Source: Bacteroidota bacterium (GTDB lineage Bacteria > Bacteroidota > Bacteroidia > Cytophagales > Cyclobacteriaceae). Taken from it: DNA of 34,383 nucleotides. The stretch lies in the NCBI GenBank assembly GCA_018267195.1, contig JAFDYY010000032.1, positions 1 through 34,383 of the forward strand. The letters run 5' to 3'. The translations under genes and the position numbers were made by a program. The stretch's first letter is position 1. Each line of letters begins with the position of its first letter. Positions 14,889 through 24,093 of this stretch are shown piece by piece. The notes under the pieces were generated by a model. That model made no database searches. It had not been told where the DNA came from and saw only the letters and a program-made list of their open reading frames with translations.

Positions 14889-17300
14889 ATGGCACTAAGA
14901 AAATCATTCTTTCTTTTTCTGCCGATTTTATTTCTAACGAATTGGTGTTTCTCTCAAACAAACGAAACGGCCGATTTTTCTTCACTGCGAATTCTTTCTG
15001 CCGGTAACGATGGAGCCATGCAGGCATTTGCCCTAAGCCGCGACCAACGCTACCTGGCCATTGCCAACGAACATAAAGTGATTAAAATTTTCGATGGCCA
15101 TACCGGTAAATTTATAAAGCGAATTTCCGGCTACCAAGAGCATGTGGTCGAAATTTCAATCTTGCCATCAGGCAAAATCCTTACAGCCGGGTTCGATAAC
15201 TCACTCGCGCTCCTTAGCATAGAAGAAGGAAAAGTGATCGGCACACTCTCCTTTCCAAATGAAGGTGGCAGCGGGGTAGCTCCCGTAAAGCTGCGGAGTA
15301 TGGATGTCAATGAAACCGGAACCGAGGCCGTGGCAGGCGATAACAAAGGACACGTTTATTTTATTGACTTAATCCGCATGACACTGCTCGATAAGAAAAT
15401 AAAAATAGATGCCCCACAGGTATCGTGTGTGCGCTACAGCCGCGATTATAAAACGATTGCTGTGGGCACCGGGGTGGCGATCGGGTACATGCTGAAGAAA
15501 CACCCGATTTTATTACTCGATGCTACAACAAAAGAAATTAAAACGACCCTGCCCGGAGATGTAGGCGCTACCACGGCACTGTGTTTCAGTTATGATGGAA
15601 ATTTTTTGTACAGCGGCCATAAATCCAACAAACGCAACATCCGTATCTGGGATTTGCGAACCGGCATAAGCCGGGAGCTAAAAGCCTATGTTAGCTTCAT
15701 CTCCAACTCGGGCTATACCGATCTTAACCTCGACAAAGAAAACAAAATAGTCATTGCTACTACTGACGACAACTCAGTAGAAATTTACGATATGCAAACG
15801 GGGAGCCCGATTACCAGCAAAAGTCGAAGTAAGGTAAGGTTGCTGCGTAAGCTCGATCATTTCCCCAAGGTAATTTATCCGCTGAATGAGGGAAGCAACT
15901 TCATAGTGGGGGGATTTAATCAAAATTTGTTGTACCTGTTCAACCGTGAAAAACGAGGCGTAACCGGTTACTTCCATTCCTTTAATAATGAATGGGCTGT
16001 AGTGGCGGCCGATGGCCGCATGGATGGCTCGCAGGAGGCCATTAAAAACCTGGTATGGCAAGAAGGCAATTCAAGCATTCCACTAGAACAAACTTTTGAA
16101 CGTGCCTATACGCCCAAATTGCTAACGCAACTTATCGGAGAAACGACCGTACAAAATGAATTTAAAGTAAGCCAGGCAGCTTCTGCCCTGCCTGAACTAA
16201 AAATTATTTCTGTTCATGGGCAAAATCTGGAAGAGCCAACCCGGGGTGCTGCTCATCCTAAAATTTCTACCCACGACAAAAACATTCAGGTAGAGGTTTC
16301 AATTACCAGTCATGCCGATCAGGTAAATGAAATTATGCTATACCAAAACGCCAAATTAGTAGCTACCCAACCCGCACAAGGAACTGCCCACACATTTAAC
16401 ATTATACTGACCGATGCCTTTGGGAGCAACAACTACTTCACCGTTAGCGCCCGAACCAAATCAGGTATAGATACCGAAAAGAAACAATTCATTGTAGATT
16501 ACCAAGGCAAAACCAACGACAAACCCAATCTGTACTTATTCACCATCGGCATCAATCAATACAAAAATCCAAAATACAATCTGAACTATGGAGTAGCCGA
16601 TGCTAATGAATTTGAGGCGACCGTAACCGCGGGGGCAGGCAGCCTCTTCGATAAAATTATTCCAATCCATTTGCGCGATGGACAAGCAGTGAAAAAGAAC
16701 ATTATGGTCGAATTTGACAAATTGAAAAATGAAGCAAAGGAACAAGATATGTTCATTTTCTATTACGCGGGGCACGGTGTTATGAATGAAGGTCCCGATG
16801 CTGAATTTAATTTAATTCCTTACGATGTTACCCAACTCTACGGGCGCGATGATATGCTGAAAGAAAAAGCCATACCGGCTTCGTATCTGAAAGAAATCTC
16901 AAAAAACATCAATGCTCAAAAGCAGGTTTTTATATTAGATGCTTGCCAGTCGGCTGGTGCATTGGAGGCGGTAGCCTCGCGGGGCGCAGTCGAAGAAAAA
17001 GCCATTGCGCAACTGGCCCGCAGCACAGGCACATTTTGGATTACCGCCTCGGGGTCAGAACAGTTTGCCACCGAGTTTAAAGACTTAGGGCATGGCATTT
17101 TTACTTATTCGCTTATTGAAGGCATGAAGGGCAAAGCCGCCAACAATGAAAACCGGATTACCGTAAAAGGACTTAGCGCCTATGTAGAAGAACGTGTGCC
17201 AGAGTTATCAGAAAAATATAAAGGTACAGCTCAATACCCTTCGGGGTATTCGTTTGGCAATGATTTCCCTATTGCTGTAGTAAAACAAAAGCAAGATTAA
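14889..17300 (+). CDS. exported beta-propeller (WD40-like) protein with C-terminal caspase domain
   Basis: The 803-residue product has a signal peptide (to about NWCFSQ). A WD40-like propeller spans about residues 35-355 (IKIFDGHTGKFIKRISG, IRIWDLRTG, VEIYDMQTG). A beta-sandwich-like linker spans about 430-540. A C14 caspase/metacaspase-like domain runs from about 545. The catalytic dyad is intact: H629 in FYYAGHGV and C686 in ILDACQSAGA. It probably acts in the periplasm or on the cell surface as a cysteine peptidase; the target is unknown. I chose the ATG at 14889 because it begins directly before the signal peptide; a TTG at 14862 would overlap gcdH. The stop overlaps the stop of the convergent gene by four bases. 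Confidence 0.88.
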   Translation: MALRKSFFLFLPILFLTNWCFSQTNETADFSSLRILSAGNDGAMQAFALSRDQRYLAIANEHKVIKIFDGHTGKFIKRISGYQEHVVEISILPSGKILTAGFDNSLALLSIEEGKVIGTLSFPNEGGSGVAPVKLRSMDVNETGTEAVAGDNKGHVYFIDLIRMTLLDKKIKIDAPQVSCVRYSRDYKTIAVGTGVAIGYMLKKHPILLLDATTKEIKTTLPGDVGATTALCFSYDGNFLYSGHKSNKRNIRIWDLRTGISRELKAYVSFISNSGYTDLNLDKENKIVIATTDDNSVEIYDMQTGSPITSKSRSKVRLLRKLDHFPKVIYPLNEGSNFIVGGFNQNLLYLFNREKRGVTGYFHSFNNEWAVVAADGRMDGSQEAIKNLVWQEGNSSIPLEQTFERAYTPKLLTQLIGETTVQNEFKVSQAASALPELKIISVHGQNLEEPTRGAAHPKISTHDKNIQVEVSITSHADQVNEIMLYQNAKLVATQPAQGTAHTFNIILTDAFGSNNYFTVSARTKSGIDTEKKQFIVDYQGKTNDKPNLYLFTIGINQYKNPKYNLNYGVADANEFEATVTAGAGSLFDKIIPIHLRDGQAVKKNIMVEFDKLKNEAKEQDMFIFYYAGHGVMNEGPDAEFNLIPYDVTQLYGRDDMLKEKAIPASYLKEISKNINAQKQVFILDACQSAGALEAVASRGAVEEKAIAQLARSTGTFWITASGSEQFATEFKDLGHGIFTYSLIEGMKGKAANNENRITVKGLSAYVEERVPELSEKYKGTAQYPSGYSFGNDFPIAVVKQKQD

Positions 17301-18370
17301 ATTACTCCGGCCGAAAATGTGATTCGTTGTACCGGGTTTTTCGGATCGGTTGAATAAATCGTTACCGATTTATTTTGCGGCCCTACCCTGCCTTCGGTTT
17401 TTAGCTTTACTTTTATTAATGTTTCTTGCCCGGGTTTCAACATCCGCAAACCGGGGGTTACCTCCAGGCACGAGCAGTTAGATTGTGCATGGCGGATAAT
17501 CAATTCTTTTTTTCCGGTATTAGTAATTTTTATTTCGCGCTCTAAAATAGTTCCGGCTTTTACATTGCCAAACCTTATTTGATTAGCCGAAAGCGTCAGT
17601 ACCGGTGCACTTGCCATTTCCTCGCTGGTAAGCTTAGAAAAATATTCTTCTACTGTGGCGTAAACCGAAAATGTTTTTTGAGGTCCCTGCGGATCGGTGG
17701 TGTTAATATCCACACTTTCGGAAACAAATCCATACTGGCCTTTGGCCTTGGCATCGAACAGGATTTTTACCGTACCAACTGTATGAGGAGCTACCGACTT
17801 AGGCAAGTGCATTTTAATATAACGAGGCCCCACAAATCCATTAAAATAAAGGGTGTCTTTAGCTGAATTATAAAATAAGAAAGAAACAGGTTCGGGCTCC
17901 CGGTTAATAAAAATTTTTTCCAGATTGAAAGAGCCTGATTTCCATCTTAAATTTCCCCGCTCTACCGGAAAAGAGGCCGGGTCTTTTTCTGATACCGGGT
18001 TTACCACATTCCCACGAATGTGTAACGTAACCGGGGCGCCATCCCAATCAGTAGTTACCGTTAGCGTTTTATCAAAATACCCGGGTCTTCCTCGGGGGTC
18101 ATAACTGGCTTTAACATTACCGGTAGCCCCGACCGCAATGGGTTCTTTAGTCCAACCGGGGGTAGTACATCCACACGATGCCTGCACCGAAATAATCTTA
18201 ATGGGGCGAGTAGCATTATTGGTTAAAATAAATTCTACCACAGCCGGCCCGTTTTCTTCGCGCAGGTTTCCAAAGTCGTGTGTCTTTTCATTAAACGAAA
18301 TCGGGTCAACCAATTGCGCTTGGGCGTGCAGGTTTACCAAAACAATAATAGCAAAAACAATTTTTTTCAT
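17297..18370 (-). CDS. exported DUF1573 protein with two Ig-like repeats
   Basis: The 357-residue product has a signal peptide (MKKIVFAIIVLVNLHAQA) and DUF1573-type Ig-like modules. Each module carries a short cysteine motif: SCGCTTPG near residues 65-72 and CSC near 299-301. These cysteine pairs are typical of the family, which is common in Bacteroidota envelopes and has no settled function. The ATG at 18370 directly starts the signal peptide, whereas a TTG at 18400 would add ten unlikely residues. It converges on the caspase gene with overlapping stop codons and no terminator between them. Confidence 0.85.
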   Translation of the reverse strand: MKKIVFAIIVLVNLHAQAQLVDPISFNEKTHDFGNLREENGPAVVEFILTNNATRPIKIISVQASCGCTTPGWTKEPIAVGATGNVKASYDPRGRPGYFDKTLTVTTDWDGAPVTLHIRGNVVNPVSEKDPASFPVERGNLRWKSGSFNLEKIFINREPEPVSFLFYNSAKDTLYFNGFVGPRYIKMHLPKSVAPHTVGTVKILFDAKAKGQYGFVSESVDINTTDPQGPQKTFSVYATVEEYFSKLTSEEMASAPVLTLSANQIRFGNVKAGTILEREIKITNTGKKELIIRHAQSNCSCLEVTPGLRMLKPGQETLIKVKLKTEGRVGPQNKSVTIYSTDPKNPVQRITFSAGVI

Positions 18371-18438
18371 CGGCTCTAATATCACTTCACAGATGTGCAA
18401 AGCTAAAACTGAAATCTATAATCTAAAACGATTCCTTC

Positions 18439-18446
18439 TATATTTG
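18439..18446 (+). promoter_or_regulatory. -7 element (TATATTTG) immediately before trpS
   Basis: TATATTTG matches TAnnTTTG and ends only five bases before the trpS ATG. The same 14-base context as at the tRNA cluster (CTATATTTGCACCC) is present. If used, the transcript would start at or within a few bases of the ATG. No exact -33 TTTG is seen at the usual spacing. Confidence 0.5.
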
Positions 18447-18451
18447 CACCC

Positions 18452-19420
18452 ATGTCAAGAATTTTAACCGGAATACAGAGCAGCGGTCGTCCACACCTCG
18501 GCAATTTATTGGGCGCCATCATTCCCGCCATTAAACTTTCCAAGGAGCCGGGCAATGAGTCCTTTTTTTTTATTGCCGATTTGCACTCGCTCATCTCCAT
18601 TAAAGATGCCAACGTGCGCAGAGAAAACACTCGATCGGTAGCGGCTGCCTGGCTGGCCTTTGGCTTTGATACCGAAAAAAATTTACTCTACCGCCAAAGC
18701 AGAATACCGATAGTAACCGAACTGACATGGTATCTCAACTGCCTCACGCCATACCCCATGCTGGCGAATGCCCACGCCTTCAAAGAAAAATCGGATAAAC
18801 TGGCGGATGTAAACGGGGGGCTTTTTACTTACCCGGTACTCATGACAGCCGATATCATTTTATACAATGCCCACTTTGTGCCGGTAGGTAAAGACCAGCG
18901 GCAACACATGGAAATTGCCCGCGATATTGCTACGGTTTTCAATAGCACTTACGGAGAAACATTTGTAGTGCCGGAGACTAAAATTGAAGAAGAAGTAATG
19001 ACGGTGCCCGGCACCGATGGCCAAAAGATGAGCAAATCGTATGGTAATATCATTGATATCTTTCTTCCGGAAAAAGAACTAAAAAAACAGGTCATGAGCA
19101 TCGTTACCGACAGCACCCCAATGGAAGCCCCCAAAAATCCGGATCAAGATAATGTATTTGCTATCTACAAACTGATTGCCACCCCTGCGCAAACCGAGGC
19201 CCTGCGCCAAAAATACCTGGCTGGAAATTTTGGATATGGCCATGCTAAACAAGAATTGCTCGGATTAATTCTGGATACTTACCAAACCGAACGCGAAGCA
19301 TTTAACCGATATATGAACGGTTCTGAATTGGAAGAAATATTAACGCGGTGCGAATTACGGGCTACGGCCATCGCTTCGGATGTTATGGGTAAAGTAAGAA
19401 CCAAACTTGGTTTTCTATGA
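18452..19420 (+). CDS. trpS: tryptophanyl-tRNA synthetase
   Basis: The 322-residue product is a class I aminoacyl-tRNA synthetase of normal TrpRS length that charges tRNA-Trp in the cytoplasm. The HIGH-type motif is in SSGRPHLGN (residues 10-18) and KMSKS is at 192-196. The TrpRS-typical segments FFFIADLHSL and LMTADIILYNA and the following VGKDQRQH are present. The ATG at 18452 lies just after a -7 element, leaving little or no leader. The stop overlaps the next ATG by four bases (ATGA), coupling it to a nitroreductase. Confidence 0.96.
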   Translation: MSRILTGIQSSGRPHLGNLLGAIIPAIKLSKEPGNESFFFIADLHSLISIKDANVRRENTRSVAAAWLAFGFDTEKNLLYRQSRIPIVTELTWYLNCLTPYPMLANAHAFKEKSDKLADVNGGLFTYPVLMTADIILYNAHFVPVGKDQRQHMEIARDIATVFNSTYGETFVVPETKIEEEVMTVPGTDGQKMSKSYGNIIDIFLPEKELKKQVMSIVTDSTPMEAPKNPDQDNVFAIYKLIATPAQTEALRQKYLAGNFGYGHAKQELLGLILDTYQTEREAFNRYMNGSELEEILTRCELRATAIASDVMGKVRTKLGFL

Positions 19421-20100
19421 CCGCTACTAAATTCATCCATGGACATCCGTTTGTTGCTTACCGGCATGAAGAATATTCAGCTGATGAAATGGTAACTCGT
19501 TCTAAATCATTTTATGAATGGCTCGACCAGCGCAGAAGCGTACGCGATTTTTCTGATCGCCCGGTGCCTCTCGAAGTCATTCACCATCTCATTCAGACTG
19601 CTTCTACTGCTCCCTCGGGCGCACACAAACAACCGTGGACGTTTGTCGTGGTTTCGGATCCGATCATTAAAAAACAGATTCGCGAAGAAGCTGAAAAAGA
19701 AGAATACGAAAGTTACCATGGGCGCATGTCGGAAGAATGGATAGAAGACCTGAAGCCGCTGCAAACCGATTGGTCTAAACCTTTTTTGGAAACTGCCCCC
19801 TATTTGATCGTGGTATTTAAAAAGGCGTATAACCTTCTTCCCAATGGCACTACCCGAAATAATTATTACGTAAATGAATCGATCGGCATCGCCTGCGGTT
19901 TTTTGCTGGCGGCCATTCATCATGCCGGGCTAGTAGCCTTAACTCATACTCCGAGCCCGATGAATTTTCTTTCTAAAATTTTAGATCGCCCCAAAAATGA
20001 GCGCCCCTTTTTGCTTATCCCGGTGGGCTATGGAGCAGCCGAAACACTGGTTCCTAAACTGAAAAGAAAAGAGCTGGCAGAGGTGATTGAGTACAAATAG
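19417..20100 (+). CDS. nitroreductase family FMN-dependent oxidoreductase
   Basis: The 227-residue product has nitroreductase fold signatures: RRSVRDFSDRPV (39-50) with the FMN phosphate-binding arginines, and APSGAHKQPWTFVVVSD (about 65-81). LTHTPSPMNFL and RPFLLIPVGY in the C-terminal half resemble the iodotyrosine deiodinase-like subgroup. It probably reduces an aromatic or quinone-type substrate with FMN; the physiological substrate is unknown. Its ATG overlaps the trpS stop by four bases. Its stop touches the stop of the convergent hypothetical gene with no gap. Confidence 0.88.
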   Translation: MTATKFIHGHPFVAYRHEEYSADEMVTRSKSFYEWLDQRRSVRDFSDRPVPLEVIHHLIQTASTAPSGAHKQPWTFVVVSDPIIKKQIREEAEKEEYESYHGRMSEEWIEDLKPLQTDWSKPFLETAPYLIVVFKKAYNLLPNGTTRNNYYVNESIGIACGFLLAAIHHAGLVALTHTPSPMNFLSKILDRPKNERPFLLIPVGYGAAETLVPKLKRKELAEVIEYK

Positions 20101-20505
20101 TTACTTCGCCCGCCACACTTCTTGTTGTTTTTCTTTCGTATTCAATAAGATCCGTAAAGGGTTAGGCACCATTACTAATTTGGTTTCTTTTCCGGGCATG
20201 GTGTCCACCTCCACATAAATCCCCTCGGTAGCAGAAACCGAAAATTCTTTTTTGGCAGAGATGGTATAGGATTTTGCCAGATAGGCAATGGGGAGCAACA
20301 CATCCGAATCGGGCGATAGCTTATCGAGTACTTCCTGCCATATCTTTTCTAAATACGGGCCATGTTCTTCCTGCAGTGCATCTTCCAAATCATGAAGTTC
20401 CTCTTCCAGATCATCGTACTGAGGATTGTTGTAATCAATTTTTTTTAGTTCAGTGCGCTTTACCGCAATCAGCTGAATGGCCTTATCCAATGCCTTCGTA
20501 TCCAT
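20101..20505 (-). CDS. conserved hypothetical protein, small and acidic
   Basis: The 134-residue product has an N-terminal charged helical part rich in Asp, Glu and Leu (DDLEEELHDLEDALQEEHG) that probably forms a coiled coil or helical hairpin. A likely beta-rich C-terminal half follows (YTISAKKEFSVSATEGIYVEVD). There is no signal peptide or membrane segment, so it is cytoplasmic. Codon use looks like that of its neighbours and the ATG start is clear. I cannot assign a family with certainty. It converges on the nitroreductase gene with no intervening base. Confidence 0.75.
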   Translation of the reverse strand: MDTKALDKAIQLIAVKRTELKKIDYNNPQYDDLEEELHDLEDALQEEHGPYLEKIWQEVLDKLSPDSDVLLPIAYLAKSYTISAKKEFSVSATEGIYVEVDTMPGKETKLVMVPNPLRILLNTKEKQQEVWRAK

Positions 20506-20598
20506 GTGTTAAAATTTTCTTCAAGGTAAGAGAAATGAGTTTGATTTTAAAAAAATTTTAAGACGGAATGATTACCTTTACCATCTAATAAAAAATAT

Positions 20599-21693
20599 AT
20601 GGCAACTGATTTTCTGCCGCTTAACGGCACCGACTATATCGAGTTTTATGTAGGCAATGCGAAGCAATCTGCATTATATTATCAGCATTGTTTTGGTTTT
20701 GAATTAGTAGCTTATGCCGGCCCCGAAACCGGTGTGCGCGACCGGGCATCGTATGTGGTGCAGCAACATAAAATACGCTTGGTGCTTACCTCTTCGCTGG
20801 TGCCAGGGTCTGAAATAAACAAGCATGTGGATAAGCATGGAGACGGAGTAAAAGTGCTGGCGCTCTGGGTAGATGATGCCACCCGTTCGTTTCAAGAAAC
20901 CTTGCTGCGCGGAGCGGTGGCCGTGCAGGAACCTAAAAAATTAGCTGATGAATTTGGCGAAGTCGTGGTTTCTTCCATTCAAACCTATGGCGACACGATC
21001 CACACATTTGTAGAACGCAGAAATTATAAAGGTGCTTTTTTGCCCGGCTACAAGGCTGCTAAAAGTCAATTCAAATCCACTCCCATTGGCCTGAAGCATG
21101 TCGATCACTGCGTGGGCAATGTTGAATTAGGGCAAATGAACAAGTGGGTAAAGTTTTATGAAGAGGTGATGGGTTTTAAGCTGCTGATTACGTTTGACGA
21201 TAAAGACATTTCTACCGAATACAGTGCCCTGATGAGCAAAGTAGTATCGAACGGAAACGGCTATGTTAAATTTCCAATTAATGAGCCTGCCCAAGGAAAA
21301 AAGAAATCGCAGATTGAAGAGTACATTGATTTTTATCATGGAGCTGGCGTGCAACACATTGCCGTAGCCACAGACGACATTCTGCACACGGTGAGCGAAC
21401 TACGCCAAAGAGGGGTAGAATTTCTGCATGTGCCCGAAGTGTATTATGAAGATGTAATGAAGCGTGTAGGGCATATTAATGAGGATTTGGAAGAACTAAA
21501 AAAAATGAATATCCTCATCGACCGCGATGAAGAGGGCTATCTGCTTCAGATTTTTTCAAAACCCGTGCAAGACCGCCCTACCCTCTTTTTTGAAATTATT
21601 GAACGAAACGGAGCCAAATCATTTGGTAAAGGAAATTTTAAAGCCTTGTTTGAATCCATTGAGCGCGAGCAGGCCCTGAGAGGAAATTTATAA
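20599..21693 (+). CDS. hpd: 4-hydroxyphenylpyruvate dioxygenase
   Basis: The 364-residue product has the usual length and two vicinal-oxygen-chelate halves of HPPD, the Fe(II) enzyme that makes homogentisate from 4-hydroxyphenylpyruvate in tyrosine breakdown. The iron ligands are visible: H170 in LKHVDHCVGN, H253 in VQHIAVATDD and E332 in LFFEIIERNG. The typical IDFYHGAGVQHIA and C-terminal GNFKALFESIEREQ are present. A -7-like TACCTTTA lies at 20573-20580. The next gene follows after four bases, so the two are probably cotranscribed although functionally unrelated. No homogentisate dioxygenase is in view. Confidence 0.95.
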   Translation: MATDFLPLNGTDYIEFYVGNAKQSALYYQHCFGFELVAYAGPETGVRDRASYVVQQHKIRLVLTSSLVPGSEINKHVDKHGDGVKVLALWVDDATRSFQETLLRGAVAVQEPKKLADEFGEVVVSSIQTYGDTIHTFVERRNYKGAFLPGYKAAKSQFKSTPIGLKHVDHCVGNVELGQMNKWVKFYEEVMGFKLLITFDDKDISTEYSALMSKVVSNGNGYVKFPINEPAQGKKKSQIEEYIDFYHGAGVQHIAVATDDILHTVSELRQRGVEFLHVPEVYYEDVMKRVGHINEDLEELKKMNILIDRDEEGYLLQIFSKPVQDRPTLFFEIIERNGAKSFGKGNFKALFESIEREQALRGNL

Positions 21694-21697
21694 ACCA

Positions 21698-23422
21698 ATG
21701 TTACTGTTAGAGAACGCCACGGCAAGAGCCAATCGCTGGCTGGCCAGCCAGTTTATTGATGAAGCCACCAAAGAAGAAATCAGAAAACTACTGGCCTCGC
21801 CCGATCAAAAAAAACTGATCGACTGTTTTTACAAAGATCTGGAGTTTGGCACCGGTGGGCTAAGAGGAATTATGGGAGTTGGTTCTAACTGCATGAACCA
21901 ATATACCGTAGGCGCTGCCACACAAGGGATGGCTCATTATTTAAAAAAATCATTTCCTTCCCGAGAAATCAAAGTAGCTATTGCGTACGACAGCCGAAAT
22001 AATAGTTCTTTTTTCGCCCATGTTACCGCTGCCGTTTTTTCGGCCAATGATATTACCGTTTATTTGTTTAACGAATTGCGCCCCACCCCTCTTCTCTCAT
22101 TTACAATTCGTCACCTGAAATGCCACGCAGGTGTAGTTATTACAGCCTCGCACAACCCCAAAGAATACAATGGCTACAAAGCCTATTGGAACGAAGGCGC
22201 CCAACTCGTGCCGCCACACGACAAAAATGTAATCGCTGAAATCAATGCCATCACTTCGTTTGATCAAATCAAGTTCGCAGCCGATGTATCAAAAATACAC
22301 CCTGTAGAAAAAGAAGCAGAAGATGCCTACTACCTCGAAGTGATAAACCGTATCCCCAAAAAAGAAAGCATTCTTCATCAAAAAAATATTTCGTTGGTTT
22401 ATTCCAGCCTTCATGGAGCCGGTATAACGATGGTTCCCGAGTGCCTTCATCGGCTCGGCTTTAACAACCTTACCATTATTGATGAACAAAAAACACCCGA
22501 TGGTAATTTTCCAACCGTGCAATCGCCTAACCCTGAAGAGCAATCAGCTATGCAAATGGCCTTGCAAAAAGCAAAAGCGATACAAGCCGAACTGATTATG
22601 GCTACCGACCCGGATACCGACCGTGTCGGATTGGGTATAGCGAACGACCGGGGCGAATATTTTTTACTAAATGGCAATCAGGCATTCAGTTTAATGATGT
22701 GGTTTATTTTAAAAAATCTGAACGATAAAAAAGGTGCGTACATCGCCAAAACAATTGTTACTACCGAACTGATAGATGATATGGCCCGCAACCTGGGTAT
22801 AGAATGTTATAACACCCTGACGGGTTTTAAGTACATAGCCCAATTGATGAGTGAGTGGGACGGCAAAAAGAGATTTATTGCTGCCGGAGAAGAAAGTTAT
22901 GGCTACATGGTGGGCGATTTCGTTCGCGATAAAGATGCGGTGAGTGCTTGTGCCTTTTTTGCAGCTATGGCAGCCGTTGCCAAAGACGAAGGAAAAACAC
23001 TATACCAGTGGTTGCTCCAGATGTATGTAGAAAATGGTTTTTACAAAGAAGGGCTTATCAACCTGGTGCGAACCGGGGCGGATGGGGAGCAACAGATCAA
23101 AGCCATGATGGAAAAATTCAGAAGCGCCCCTCCTCAAAAAATAGCCGGTGAGCGCGTAGTGCGCGTGCTCGACTATAAAACCCGTCTTGAAAAAAATAGC
23201 CTTACCGGATCCACACACCCCATTCCATTGCCGGCATCCGATGTGCTTCAGTTTTATACCGAGAGCGGATCTAAAATATCCGTTCGTCCTTCCGGCACCG
23301 AGCCTAAAATTAAATTTTATATCAGCGTAAAAACGAAACTAAATTCAGAGAAAGATTTTTTAGCAGTCGAAAAAATACTGAATGATAAAATTAAATCTAT
23401 AGGCGAAGAAATAGTAAGTTGA
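21698..23422 (+). CDS. alpha-D-phosphohexomutase (phosphoglucomutase/phosphomannomutase type)
   Basis: The 574-residue product is a four-domain phosphohexomutase of the long bacterial type, which moves phosphate between C1 and C6 of hexose phosphates. The phosphoserine is S151 in ITASHNPKEYNGYK, the Mg2+ loop is ATDPDTDRVG, the sugar-binding loop is GEESYGYM, and the phosphate-binding loop is VRPSGTEPKIKFY. All are intact. Length and N-terminus (LEFGTGGLRGIMG) fit the PgcA-like phosphoglucomutase group, but glucose versus mannose preference cannot be read safely. It follows hpd after four bases. Confidence 0.92.
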   Translation: MLLLENATARANRWLASQFIDEATKEEIRKLLASPDQKKLIDCFYKDLEFGTGGLRGIMGVGSNCMNQYTVGAATQGMAHYLKKSFPSREIKVAIAYDSRNNSSFFAHVTAAVFSANDITVYLFNELRPTPLLSFTIRHLKCHAGVVITASHNPKEYNGYKAYWNEGAQLVPPHDKNVIAEINAITSFDQIKFAADVSKIHPVEKEAEDAYYLEVINRIPKKESILHQKNISLVYSSLHGAGITMVPECLHRLGFNNLTIIDEQKTPDGNFPTVQSPNPEEQSAMQMALQKAKAIQAELIMATDPDTDRVGLGIANDRGEYFLLNGNQAFSLMMWFILKNLNDKKGAYIAKTIVTTELIDDMARNLGIECYNTLTGFKYIAQLMSEWDGKKRFIAAGEESYGYMVGDFVRDKDAVSACAFFAAMAAVAKDEGKTLYQWLLQMYVENGFYKEGLINLVRTGADGEQQIKAMMEKFRSAPPQKIAGERVVRVLDYKTRLEKNSLTGSTHPIPLPASDVLQFYTESGSKISVRPSGTEPKIKFYISVKTKLNSEKDFLAVEKILNDKIKSIGEEIVS

Positions 23423-23443
23423 TAGAGTTCTGAACTCCAAGGC

Positions 23444-24007
23444 ATGAATAACCTCTTCATCAAAAACATGGTTTGCAGCCGATGCATCTTGGTCGTGCAA
23501 AACGAATTAGCTAAACTGAAAATCCCGGTAAAGCGTATTGCGTTGGGCGAAGTTTCGCTGGAAAAAAAATTGTCTGAAGAGCAGAAGAAAAAAATAGAAA
23601 CCGCTTTAGTTCCTCTGGGGTTTGAATTGATTGATAACCGGAAGGGCCGGATCATAGAAAAGATTAAAACCCTCATCATTGACCTCATCCATCACCAAAA
23701 TGGGAACCGGAAAACGAACCTGTCGGATGTGTTGAGCCAGGAACTTCACCATGACTATAATTACTTATCGAATCTTTTTTCGGAAATAGAAGGCACTACT
23801 ATCGAAAAATATTTTATCGCCCAAAAAATTGAGCGGGTAAAAGAATGGTTGGTGTACGATGAACTTTCGCTGAGCGAGATAGCCCACCGGCTTAATTATT
23901 CCAGTGTAGCGTATCTGAGCAACCAGTTTAAAAAAATAACCGGGCTTACCCCCAGCCACTTTAAACAAATTAAAGAAGAGAAAAGAAAACCGTTGGATCA
24001 GGTATAG
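23444..24007 (+). CDS. HMA-like CxxC domain fused to AraC helix-turn-helix, probable copper regulator
   Basis: The 187-residue product is short for an AraC protein. The first ~70 residues look like a ferredoxin-fold heavy-metal-associated domain, with C11-S-R-C14 in IKNMVCSRCILVV. The last ~95 residues are an AraC DNA-binding domain (LSEIAHRLNYSSVAYLSNQFKKITGLTPSHFKQ). This suggests a one-component sensor in which metal binding at the CxxC pair controls DNA binding. Its neighbours, a CopA-type ATPase and a CxxC chaperone, point to copper. The ATG is 21 bases after the mutase stop, and a small inverted repeat (GAGTT-CTG-AACTC, 23425-23437) lies just before it. Metal and target remain inferred. 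Confidence 0.82.
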   Translation: MNNLFIKNMVCSRCILVVQNELAKLKIPVKRIALGEVSLEKKLSEEQKKKIETALVPLGFELIDNRKGRIIEKIKTLIIDLIHHQNGNRKTNLSDVLSQELHHDYNYLSNLFSEIEGTTIEKYFIAQKIERVKEWLVYDELSLSEIAHRLNYSSVAYLSNQFKKITGLTPSHFKQIKEEKRKPLDQV

Positions 24008-24093
24008 GCTTGTGATGTAAAATAATTGCCATTCCATACTCCGACCGTAAAATTATATTTTGTGTAATCATCTTTTTTAGACTAAAAAAATAA

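Noticed and set aside
19507..19923. 138-codon minus-strand ORF
   Set aside because: It is antisense to the nitroreductase, whose motifs are clear.
23425..23437. GAGTT-CTG-AACTC inverted repeat as a terminator of the mutase gene
   Set aside because: The stem is only 5 bp with no T run; it is noted only as a possible operator for the following regulator gene.
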